7,036 bases of DNA. Origin: JBEKZQ01 sp049509675. Lineage in GTDB: Bacteria; Planctomycetota; Planctomycetia; Pirellulales; Thermoguttaceae. A model generated the notes under the pieces. It made no database searches, had not been told where the DNA came from, and saw only the letters and a list, made by a program, of their open reading frames with translations. Location: positions 1 to 7,036 of the forward strand of contig JBEKZQ010000333.1 of the NCBI GenBank assembly GCA_049509675.1. Reading direction: 5' to 3'. Shown here piece after piece: positions 1 through 6,792 of the stretch (positions are counted from its first letter, which is position 1; each line of letters opens with the position of its first letter). The position numbers and the translations under genes are program-made.

Positions 1-1
1 T

Positions 2-1054
2 CTTCGGGTCACCGTGCCGGAGCCCAGCGACGTGGCCGACGTGAAGTTGACCGAACAAGGGCCCATGGTCCATCCGCTGAAGGAGGGCAAGGCGCAGGTC
101 GGCGCCGAACTAAAGGGGCTCAAGACCACTGTCTCGCTGCTGATCGACGTCGGCAACATGCCGCCTGTGGTTGCAGGTCAGGGCGGTGGCCGGCTGATCG
201 TCGCTCCCGACACGCTGGTGCTCTGGTCGGGCGAGGTCGGCCAATTGGCCGGTGTGCGGGTCGATCCGGGCAATGGTCAACCTTCGGCGCCGATCCAGTA
301 CAAGCTCAGTGATCCGGCCCAGCCGGGAGTCGTCTCCGTCGACCCGCAGAACCAGATCAAGGCGTTGGCCAACGGAACGGCCCAGGTGACCGTTACCGCG
401 ACCGATCCGCAGTATGCGGGCCTGTCGGCCCCAGTCACCGTGCAGGTGATCAGCCCCGATAAGCTGGCGATCGAGCCGGCCGACTTTTCCCTCCAAGTGG
501 GTCAGCAAACACCGCTGATTACGGTGAAGGCCACGGCGGCGGACGGCACAATGACGCAGGTCCCGGCGATGGTCGAGAGCATGGATCCCAACGTGATCGA
601 GCCGGTTTCCAGCAGCCCCGGCACATTTGCCGCCAAGGGCGTAGGGCAGACCAAGCTCAAGGCCGCCTATCGGGGGGTAGAGTGCTTCGCCACGGTCTCG
701 GTCACCGGCCAACGCTTCCTCGACGTGCGGACCACCACGCTCAGCGAGGGGCCCCAGGATTTCGATGTCACGATCGAGGTACTAGCCGCCGGGTCGGAAG
801 GTGAGTTAGAATATCGAGTCTATGCCAAGGGACAGCCGCCCGCCGAGAACTGGGTCGCCAACGAACCCCAGGGCGACGCCCAGGGCGGGCAGCGGAAAGC
901 GGTCCTGCACAGCCCGCGGCTTGCCGAGGGACCCAAGGACCAGCTTTACGACTTGGTGATCGAGGCCCGAGACAAGGCAGGAAAGACCCAGCAGGCGTAT
1001 CCGTTTACGTTCCAACTCAAACGGTTCGCGGAGCAAGTCAAACCACAACCGTAA
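2..1054 (+). CDS. Ig-like (Big_2-type) tandem-domain protein, 5' truncated by window edge
   Basis: The frame is open to the left window edge (it reads LRVTVPEPSDVADV from base 2), so the GTG at 14 is probably internal and the true start lies upstream. Counting from that GTG as residue 1, I see the tail of one Ig-like domain (about 1-46), a second complete domain (about 60-146, starting RLIVAPDTLVLWSGE, with a GTAQVTVTA strand near 121) and a third (about 148-231, containing LQVGQQTPLITVKA and ending CFATVSV). A less conserved beta-rich C-terminal domain follows (about 234-336), then a short polar tail ending at a TAA. The G-x-A-x-V-x-V-x-A strand pattern is typical of bacterial Big_2 folds, which usually occur in exported or surface proteins and mediate adhesion or act as spacers. 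No membrane segment, sorting motif or catalytic motif is visible in this part; the signal peptide, if any, is outside. It may be unrelated to the srf-like genes downstream, from which it is separated by 93 bp and a hairpin. Confidence 0.8.
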   Translation, partial: LRVTVPEPSDVADVKLTEQGPMVHPLKEGKAQVGAELKGLKTTVSLLIDVGNMPPVVAGQGGGRLIVAPDTLVLWSGEVGQLAGVRVDPGNGQPSAPIQYKLSDPAQPGVVSVDPQNQIKALANGTAQVTVTATDPQYAGLSAPVTVQVISPDKLAIEPADFSLQVGQQTPLITVKATAADGTMTQVPAMVESMDPNVIEPVSSSPGTFAAKGVGQTKLKAAYRGVECFATVSVTGQRFLDVRTTTLSEGPQDFDVTIEVLAAGSEGELEYRVYAKGQPPAENWVANEPQGDAQGGQRKAVLHSPRLAEGPKDQLYDLVIEARDKAGKTQQAYPFTFQLKRFAEQVKPQP

Positions 1055-1065
1055 CAGCATGGACA

Positions 1066-1101
1066 ACTTGCGGACGGCACACGGAGTGTGCCTGCTGCTT
1101 T
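1066..1101. repeat. Short palindromic intergenic repeat, family B (GGCACAC hairpin)
   Basis: A perfect 7-bp inverted repeat, GGCACAC at 1076-1082 and GTGTGCC at 1086-1092, encloses a GGA triloop. It is flanked by ACTTGCGGAC on the left and TGCTGCTTT on the right. I recognise this arrangement from memory as a highly repeated intergenic element of planctomycete genomes, similar to REP sequences; only one copy is in this window, so the repeat status is not shown here. It lies 11 bases after the stop of the Ig-like gene and could act as a weak 3' end or RNA stabiliser, but there is no proper T-tract after it. Confidence 0.6.
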
Positions 1102-1130
1102 GTGAGCGCGCACCATTATCCACCAGTTTT

Positions 1131-1135
1131 GAGGT
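1131..1135 (+). promoter_or_regulatory. Weak ribosome binding site of the srfC-like gene
   Basis: GAGGT lies 12 bases before the ATG at 1148, a longer than ideal spacing. The TGA at 1130-1132 is in frame with the gene and overlaps this motif. No other start codon lies between it and 1148, so the ATG at 1148 is the earliest possible start. I could not identify a convincing -35/-10 promoter in the 93-bp spacer. Confidence 0.4.
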
Positions 1136-1147
1136 AGCAGCAGTTTC

Positions 1148-3712
1148 ATGGGATTTCCAGACGAACGTGATCGTAACTTGATTCGCCGTGCGGAGCAGGT
1201 GGAGAACCTGGCGACCGACCTGTGCGACTGGCTTTCGGAACACAACCCTGCCCGGAAGACCAGCGATTTGCTGCCGGTGGCCGAGAGCGACGAGTTCGAG
1301 ATCCTGCAGCTTCGCCGGCTGGCGAGCAGCCTGTATACGTCGTCCAAGGTGCCGGTGGCCGCGGCGGCCTACGGGGCCTCGCAGGTGGGCAAGAGCCTGT
1401 TCATGGGCCAGGTCCTCCGCCCGCACAGCGAGAACTATTGCCCCATCGGCGGCGACGAGACCCTGGGCGAGCCGGCCTATTACAAGAACCTCTCGTTCGA
1501 CAACGACCTGAACCCCCAGTGCGGTTCCCAGGAAGCCACGGCCCTGGTCACGCGTTTCACCACCAAGGATCGCATCGGCGCCGGCGTCTCGCCCAACTAT
1601 CCGGTGATGGTCCGGGCGCTGACCCGCGTGGAATGGATCCGCGTGCTGGCCCGCGGTTTTCACGCCGAGTGCAAGACGCCCAACAAGACGTGGCAGCAGG
1701 GCGAGTTGGAAGAGCTGTTCGAGGATCTGAGCCGGAAACATGCCGGAGACGAAGTGGACCGCAAGTGGCGGATGGACCTGTTGGACGCCTTCTCCTACAT
1801 GCGCGCGGTGGATCGCCGCGGCTTCCAGGCCACCGAAGCGATACTCAACGGCCTGCTCAGCCGCTACCCGCTCACCGAGGACGGTTACATCGCCACGGCC
1901 GCCTCGCTGTTCTGGGACAATTGGGAATCGCTCACCAACCTGTTTATCAAGATCGCCAATTTCCTCAAGCGGATCACGCTGGGCGACCACGATCCGGCCA
2001 TCTTCTGCCATTGGGCAGGCGTGCGGTTCCTGCTGGACAGCCAGCGCTCGAAGGTGTACGAGCGGCCCACTTCGGAGATCTGGAAACGCGTCGCCTGGAG
2101 CGACATCTACCTGGTGCCCAAGGAGAAGTATTTCGTATTGGACTATCGTCCCGGCACGGGGGCGGGCGGCGAAGAGCTGGAAACCATCCAGGCCGGCATG
2201 CTTGAACTGGTCATGCCCGTGCTGCCGCACCGCCTGAGCGACGACTGGCGGAAGGTCATCGAACAGATGGACTTCCTCGACGTGCCGGGCATGCGCGCGG
2301 TGCGGACGGGCATCGAGCAGGGCAAGCGCACCGACGCCAACACGCTGGAAGAGCAGATGGAGATTGTCAAGCGCGGCAAGGTCTCCTACCTGTTCGAGCG
2401 TTTTACCGACGAGTTGCAGATCCAGACCTTGTTCCTCCTGTTGCGCGGCGGCAACCTGGAAGTCAAGGCGCAGATGAAGTATCACGTGGAGAAGTGGGGC
2501 CGGGCCCGCTACGGCGACAAGGTTTGGCCGCACAAGGTCCAGGACGAGATCCCCGCGCTGTTCATCGGCATCACCGGGCTGGACGAGGAGTTCCGCAACC
2601 GCGAGATCTACGCCGACAAGATCCTCTACGACACGCGGCTCAACCAGATCCTCGACACCCTCGGCCCGGTGATGAACGACTTCGGCGGCAAGGGGAAGGC
2701 CTTCACCAACGTCTATCCGATCCGCTACCCCGGCACGTGGGACACCAACGCCGAGCAGCGCCAGGAGGCCGATCCGGAGAAGTGGGTGCGGGCCCGCAAG
2801 GCCTTCTTGGAATCGCAAATGGTCGGAACCTACGTCCGCTCGCCGGAGCAGCGTTGGGACACGGCCATGAGGGACGGCGACGGCGGACAATCGCTGATCT
2901 CGGCCGGCATCCGCGCCGTCACCAGCGCCGACGCCAAGCAGGACCAGTTGGAAAAGGAGATCAAGGAGGTCCTCGGCCGGCTCTTGCAGCTTTCGCGCGG
3001 CTGGGTCGTCGACCCCGACACGAACATCGACCGCGAGAAGCGGCTCATCGCCGCCAGGAAGGTGTACGACTGGCTGACGGCCAGCGAGGAGCTGGTCTAC
3101 TACCGGGTCCACGCCCTGGAGGAGTCGCTGTGCGTGGTCGACGGCGACGAATTGCAGCTTTCCGACTGTGCCGAGACGCAAAGCCGCCGCCTGGGCGATC
3201 CGCTGCCGCGGCAGCTCCGCAGCTTCATCCACGAATGGAGCACCACGCACGTGGCCAAGCGCTGGGAACATTTCTGCAACACGCACAAAGAGGGCGAGCC
3301 GTGGCTCGACCCGCAGGACCTCGGCACCTTCGCCCGCTATTTGCGCGACTACCTGCTGACCGACACGGTCTTCGAGCAGTTGACCAACCAGTTGCAGCCG
3401 GTGGTGAATTTGAAGACGCGGGACGAGGCGGCCCGCCGCCGGGCCCGCCGCAAGTACACCCGCATCATCCTCAACGATTACGTGATGAACCCGGGCCCCA
3501 GCGTCACGCCCATCGAGGGCCACGCCAGCGACGAGAAGCAGTTCAGCCACACAGAGCAGGACTACAGCCGCTTCGGCCTGATGGCCTCGTTCATCGAGCG
3601 CTGGAGCAAGCGGATGCCGCAGGCCCTGGCCCTGGGCGCCGGCGAGCACATCAGGCTCCCCCCCGGCAACATGCAGTTGATCCACATGCTCGAACCGTTC
3701 GACAACAAGTAG
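1148..3712 (+). CDS. srfC: SrfC-like putative virulence-factor-family P-loop GTPase
   Basis: An 854-residue soluble protein with no signal peptide or membrane segment visible. A short helical N-terminus (about 1-66) leads into a P-loop strand with Walker A GASQVGKS at 76-83. A switch-I-like segment, EATALVTRFT, lies at 129-138. A G3-like DxxG, FLDVPG with D378 and G381, and a G4-like strand, LFIGITGLD with T476 and D479, follow. The G1-T-DxxG-TxxD order fits a GTPase of the large, dynamin/SrfC-like kind, with a long helical insertion between switch I and G3. The C-terminal 300 residues are mostly helical, with a basic stretch RRRARRKY followed by IILNDYVMNPG. The assignment to the SrfC family (Pfam Virul_Fac) rests on these motifs and on the SrfB gene immediately downstream. 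Salmonella SrfC is an SsrB-regulated factor of unknown mechanism. The ATG at 1148 is the first start after an in-frame stop. Family assignment is moderately sure, the nucleotide-binding fold surer; GTP rather than ATP preference is inference. Confidence 0.75.
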   Translation: MGFPDERDRNLIRRAEQVENLATDLCDWLSEHNPARKTSDLLPVAESDEFEILQLRRLASSLYTSSKVPVAAAAYGASQVGKSLFMGQVLRPHSENYCPIGGDETLGEPAYYKNLSFDNDLNPQCGSQEATALVTRFTTKDRIGAGVSPNYPVMVRALTRVEWIRVLARGFHAECKTPNKTWQQGELEELFEDLSRKHAGDEVDRKWRMDLLDAFSYMRAVDRRGFQATEAILNGLLSRYPLTEDGYIATAASLFWDNWESLTNLFIKIANFLKRITLGDHDPAIFCHWAGVRFLLDSQRSKVYERPTSEIWKRVAWSDIYLVPKEKYFVLDYRPGTGAGGEELETIQAGMLELVMPVLPHRLSDDWRKVIEQMDFLDVPGMRAVRTGIEQGKRTDANTLEEQMEIVKRGKVSYLFERFTDELQIQTLFLLLRGGNLEVKAQMKYHVEKWGRARYGDKVWPHKVQDEIPALFIGITGLDEEFRNREIYADKILYDTRLNQILDTLGPVMNDFGGKGKAFTNVYPIRYPGTWDTNAEQRQEADPEKWVRARKAFLESQMVGTYVRSPEQRWDTAMRDGDGGQSLISAGIRAVTSADAKQDQLEKEIKEVLGRLLQLSRGWVVDPDTNIDREKRLIAARKVYDWLTASEELVYYRVHALEESLCVVDGDELQLSDCAETQSRRLGDPLPRQLRSFIHEWSTTHVAKRWEHFCNTHKEGEPWLDPQDLGTFARYLRDYLLTDTVFEQLTNQLQPVVNLKTRDEAARRRARRKYTRIILNDYVMNPGPSVTPIEGHASDEKQFSHTEQDYSRFGLMASFIERWSKRMPQALALGAGEHIRLPPGNMQLIHMLEPFDNK

Positions 3713-3817
3713 CAAAGTCCCCATCTCCCTCCGGGAGAGGGCGTGGGTGAGGGGAATTGAGAGCAAACGCCGGGTTCATAACGAAGTAGTTCCGCACAAC
3801 AGCGAAGCACTAATACC
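3713..3817 (+). other. Spacer between srfC-like and srfB-like genes
   Basis: 105 bp. The first half holds the family A repeat. The second half (3755-3817) is noticeably more AT-rich than the genes and contains no clear Shine-Dalgarno sequence before the ATG at 3818. An in-frame TAA at 3779-3781 and the absence of other start codons fix that ATG as the only reasonable start. The AT-rich half could hold a promoter, but I see no convincing hexamer pair. Confidence 0.5.
3719..3754 (+). repeat. Palindromic repeat, family A, copy 1
   Basis: Located 6 bases after the stop codon of the srfC-like gene. The core TCTCCC (3724-3729), TCC triloop (3730-3732) and GGGAGAGGG (3733-3741) form a hairpin with one A bulge or mismatch at 3723. 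It is followed by a single-stranded-like tail, CGTGGGTGAGGGG. It matches the reverse complement of copy 3 (6736-6768) along nearly its full length, so it is a real repeat within this window. It could act as a REP-like RNA stabiliser or attenuator between the two large genes; no T-tract follows. Confidence 0.8.
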
Positions 3818-6607
3818 ATGCACGTACTGTTCGCCAACACGGGGGTCCAAATCGTTTGCATTCCGTTGCGCGGCGGGAGCCGCTACCAGACGAACCAGAT
3901 CGGTTACGGCTGGCAGCGTTGTTTCTGCGGCACGGGCGCGGAGAAGGAAACGCCCCGACCCTATGCCTTCATCCAGTGGCAGATCATCCAGGCCGCCGGC
4001 ACCAAGCTGTTCCTGGCCGTGGACACGTCCTGCGGCGATCCGGAGGTGGGCTACTTCTGCTCGCCCAATTCGCTCACCAAGGACTTCCCGGTCCACCTGG
4101 AAGGGCTGTTGGACGTGGAGAACCGGCCGCTGCGGGGCATCCCGCCCCTGGAACTGTGCGTCCGCCCGGCCACGGCCGTCTCCGGCGACGCCAAGCACGT
4201 ACACATGGTGGTCGACTTCGGCAACAGCCGCACCGGCGTCTTGTTGCTGGAGTTGGCGGGCGAGATCAGCCAGACACCGCAAATGCTCCCCTTCGAGTTG
4301 GCCAACCGCTACCATTTGGACGCCTGGAACGACGAAGGCGAATCCATCAGCGTGCCGGTGGCGCGGTGGTTCTCCTCGAAAACTCACTGGTGCAATACGC
4401 CCTACCTGCCGCCGCAGTCGCAGAAAAAGATCGAGTATCATTCCGTGGGCGAAGAGGACGCCAAGGGCGGTTGGTTCGGCCGCGGCCGGAAGGGCCGCCA
4501 GGCCAAGGTGGAGGTGGTCGTCACGCCGCCGTTGTTCGACGACCTGTCGATGGTCCGCATGGGCCGCGAGGCCGACGACGTGGTGCAGGTGATGCGCGCC
4601 GAGGGCGATATCCGCACCGGCGTGAGCTCGCCCAAGCGCTATCTCTGGGCCGACGACTCCAGTTGGCTGGAGGGGGCCAATTGGCACATGGCCGATCCGG
4701 CCGACCGCTGCCGCACGGGCGCCTACGCCGCCACACTCAAGGGGCCGTTCCTGCGCTTCATTCACGAGGACGACAACGACTTCCTGCTGGCCGACCGCGA
4801 GCCCCGCGAATCGGAATGGGCCGCCGAGGCGCCGCTGAAGCCGCGGCACGCCCCCCGCGTGCTCATGACCGCCGCCCTGTACGAGATGCTCACGCAGACC
4901 TATACCTACGTGAATTCGATGGCCTATCGCAACGCCTCGGGCGAGGCCGGCCGGGCCCGCGAAATTCGCACCCTCACCCTCAGTTACCCGAGCGGCATGA
5001 TCCAGGAGGAGCAGCGCCGCCTGGCCGCCCAGGGGAACAAGGCGATCAACATCTTCGCCGCCACGCTGGGCAAGAACCAGCGCTGCAAGCCCGAGTTGAA
5101 CCTGGGCATCGACGAGGCCAGCGCCGTGCATCTGACCTACATCTGGAGCGAAATGCGGATGTTGGGTCAGGACCCGCGGCTGTGGTTCTCCACCTTGCAC
5201 CAGGACCGCGGCCGCAAAAAGATCAAGCAGGAGGAGGAGCAGGTATCCACCGGCGTGCTGCCGGCTTCCCGCCGTCGCGGCCGCATGGGGCTGGGGCGTC
5301 CCGGCGGCCCCAAGCGTCCCGGCGCCGAGGCGGAAACGTTCGGCGACGAGGCCACCGAGATCCGCATCGCCTGCGTCGACATCGGCGGCGGCACCACCGA
5401 CCTGATGATCGCCAAATACAATTTCGAGTCCAAGATCGACGACTCGATCCGCGGCCAGGTCCTGCACCAGGACGGCATCTCCCTGGGCGGCGACCAGCTC
5501 GTCAAGCGCCTGCTGGAAGTAATCATCGTGCCCACCTTCGCCGAGATCCTCGGCCTGGAAGACGAGGACGTGCAGTTGCTCTTCGGTCCCGAGGTGCCGC
5601 GGAACCGCGAGATCCGCGCCCAGCGCGTCAGTTGGATCAACCGCCTGTTCGTGCCCCTGGCGCAGTGCTATCTGAACAACGCCTCCGACGACATGACCGA
5701 GCCCTTCACGCACACCGATCCCGAGCTGGTCGACCCGGTCGTCGTCGAATCGCTGCAAAAGGCCTGCGACAAGCTCCGCGGGCCGGGTTATTACAACGTC
5801 CAGCAGGACCTGGGCATGGTCTTCAACCGGGCCGATTTCGAGGGCGTCGTCTACGACGTGTTCGACGAGTTGCTCTACGACTTCTGCCAACGCATCGTCG
5901 ATCACGAGGTCGACGTCGTGCTGCTGGCCGGCCTGCCCTCGAAGCTCAACTTCATCCAGCAGTTGGTGAAAATGTACGTGCCGCTGTCGCCCTCGCGGAT
6001 CGTGCCCATGTACAACCACTACGCCGGCAATTGGTATCCCTACCAGGACGAGAAGGGCCACGACCCGGGCGTAATCATCGATCCCAAGAGCCCCGTGGTG
6101 GTCGGCGCGGCCATCGAGTTCATGGCCCGGCACGGCATGCTGCCGCAGTTCAAGTTCGAAATGAAGGGACGCAGCCACGAAAACAGCTATTACTGGGGCG
6201 TGATGACCGACGCGACCTCGGGCATTCGCCCCGAGCGCATCCTTTTCGAGCCGGTGCAGGAGCAGTCCCGCGAGGAGATCACCGAGTTCTCCACCAGTTC
6301 GCAGCGCGTGCTGATGGGACGCAAGCTCAGCGGCGACGAGGACGCCCAGGCCACGCCCGTCTACCTGCTGAAGATGGACGCCGGCGACCGCATCGGTCCC
6401 ACGCAGATCACCGTGAGGATCAAGCGCAAGCACGCCACCAAGGAGGAAGAGGAGAACCTGGAGCTCGACGCCGTCAGCGGCGTGGTGGCCGGCGAGGATG
6501 CCGTGCTGGGCGAGAACGTCCACTTCTCCTGGCGCACCCTGGCCGACGAGCGCTATTATTTGGATACCGGCGGCCTGGACAACATCGAACTGGGATCGCT
6601 TCGCTGA
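3818..6607 (+). CDS. srfB: SrfB-family actin/Hsp70-fold ATPase (virulence factor SrfB-like)
   Basis: A 929-residue soluble protein, close to the roughly 1000 residues usual for SrfB. A 125-residue N-terminal region, with NTGVQI near the start and cysteines at 14, 35, 37, 72, 81 and 114, precedes a phosphate-1 loop VVDFGNSRTG (131-140, D133). The phosphate-2 loop is CVDIGGGTTD (519-528, D521), followed by a connect-like ISLGGDQLV (554-562). An adenosine-type loop LLAGLPSKLNF lies near 702-712, and VVGAAIEF (761-768) resembles the end of an Hsp70 ATPase domain. Together these show the ASKHA (actin, sugar kinase, Hsp70) fold with nearly 380 residues between the two phosphate loops. Two basic, glycine-rich, probably disordered loops occur at about 215-230 and 464-502, the latter directly before phosphate-2. 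The C-terminal 150 residues are beta-rich and charged. ATP binding and hydrolysis are expected from the fold; the client or polymer it acts on is unknown. It lies 105 bp after the SrfC-like gene on the same strand, as expected for a srf-type operon. Confidence 0.82.
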   Translation: MHVLFANTGVQIVCIPLRGGSRYQTNQIGYGWQRCFCGTGAEKETPRPYAFIQWQIIQAAGTKLFLAVDTSCGDPEVGYFCSPNSLTKDFPVHLEGLLDVENRPLRGIPPLELCVRPATAVSGDAKHVHMVVDFGNSRTGVLLLELAGEISQTPQMLPFELANRYHLDAWNDEGESISVPVARWFSSKTHWCNTPYLPPQSQKKIEYHSVGEEDAKGGWFGRGRKGRQAKVEVVVTPPLFDDLSMVRMGREADDVVQVMRAEGDIRTGVSSPKRYLWADDSSWLEGANWHMADPADRCRTGAYAATLKGPFLRFIHEDDNDFLLADREPRESEWAAEAPLKPRHAPRVLMTAALYEMLTQTYTYVNSMAYRNASGEAGRAREIRTLTLSYPSGMIQEEQRRLAAQGNKAINIFAATLGKNQRCKPELNLGIDEASAVHLTYIWSEMRMLGQDPRLWFSTLHQDRGRKKIKQEEEQVSTGVLPASRRRGRMGLGRPGGPKRPGAEAETFGDEATEIRIACVDIGGGTTDLMIAKYNFESKIDDSIRGQVLHQDGISLGGDQLVKRLLEVIIVPTFAEILGLEDEDVQLLFGPEVPRNREIRAQRVSWINRLFVPLAQCYLNNASDDMTEPFTHTDPELVDPVVVESLQKACDKLRGPGYYNVQQDLGMVFNRADFEGVVYDVFDELLYDFCQRIVDHEVDVVLLAGLPSKLNFIQQLVKMYVPLSPSRIVPMYNHYAGNWYPYQDEKGHDPGVIIDPKSPVVVGAAIEFMARHGMLPQFKFEMKGRSHENSYYWGVMTDATSGIRPERILFEPVQEQSREEITEFSTSSQRVLMGRKLSGDEDAQATPVYLLKMDAGDRIGPTQITVRIKRKHATKEEEENLELDAVSGVVAGEDAVLGENVHFSWRTLADERYYLDTGGLDNIELGSLR

Positions 6608-6635
6608 GTGGGAGGACTGGACTTTTGCAAATTCC

Positions 6636-6689
6636 CCCCTCTCCCGCCCGGCGCTTGCGACGGGATGGGAGAGGGGCAGGGGGTGAGGG
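6636..6689 (+). repeat. Palindromic repeat, family A, copy 2 (expanded hairpin)
   Basis: Located 28 bases after the srfB-like stop. CCCCTCTCCC (6636-6645) pairs perfectly with GGGAGAGGGG (6667-6676). Where the other copies have a triloop, this copy carries a 21-base insert with its own inner stem, CCCG (6647-6650) with CGGG (6661-6664). The CAGGGGGTGAGGG tail (6677-6689) matches the family A tail of copy 1 and has the same orientation. The structure is long and stable enough to slow transcription or protect the srfB 3' end, but it lacks a T-tract. Confidence 0.75.
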
Positions 6690-6735
6690 CCTCGAGAGGA
6701 TACGCGGGCAAGCCAAGCCATTTCTCAGCCAACCG

Positions 6736-6768
6736 CCCTCACCCTAACCCTCTCCCGGAGGGAGAGGG
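6736..6768 (-). repeat. Palindromic repeat, family A, copy 3 (inverted)
   Basis: CCCTCACCCTAA (6736-6747) is followed by a perfect 9-bp stem, CCCTCTCCC (6748-6756) and GGGAGAGGG (6760-6768), around a GGA triloop. It is in opposite orientation to copies 1 and 2, so copies 2 and 3 face each other tail to tail across a 46-bp spacer (6690-6735), an arrangement like paired REP/BIME elements. It ends 12 bases before the Shine-Dalgarno of the next gene, so hairpin formation in the mRNA could affect its translation. Confidence 0.8.
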
Positions 6769-6780
6769 AACCTCGAAAAC

Positions 6781-6784
6781 GGAG
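6781..6784 (+). promoter_or_regulatory. Ribosome binding site of the downstream coiled-coil gene
   Basis: GGAG sits 8 bases before the ATG at 6793, the best-spaced Shine-Dalgarno in the window. It supports that start; the frame is closed upstream by a TAA at 6745-6747 and no other start codon intervenes. Confidence 0.6.
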
Positions 6785-6792
6785 AACGGTTT

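Noticed and set aside
806..3766. A 986-codon open frame on the - strand opposite the srfC-like gene
   Set aside because: Its codons are in exact register with the sense codons, so a stop needs a sense TTA, CTA or TCA codon, which this GC-rich gene avoids. It runs through spacers and repeats, shows no domain motif, and is rich in low-information R/A/G/V/L/H sequence.
6636..6676. Rho-independent terminator after the srfB-like gene
   Set aside because: The hairpin is strong, but no run of T follows, and the same element occurs elsewhere as a repeat; pausing is possible, classical termination is not supported.
3776..6721. A 981-codon open frame on the - strand opposite the srfB-like gene
   Set aside because: Same codon-register effect as above; its first residues are a translation of the palindromic repeat, and the sense frame holds clear ATPase motifs.
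3856..6747. A 963-codon + strand frame overlapping the srfB-like gene
   Set aside because: The frame is R/G/P/A-rich, typical of an out-of-frame reading of GC-rich DNA, and the ATPase motifs are in the other frame.
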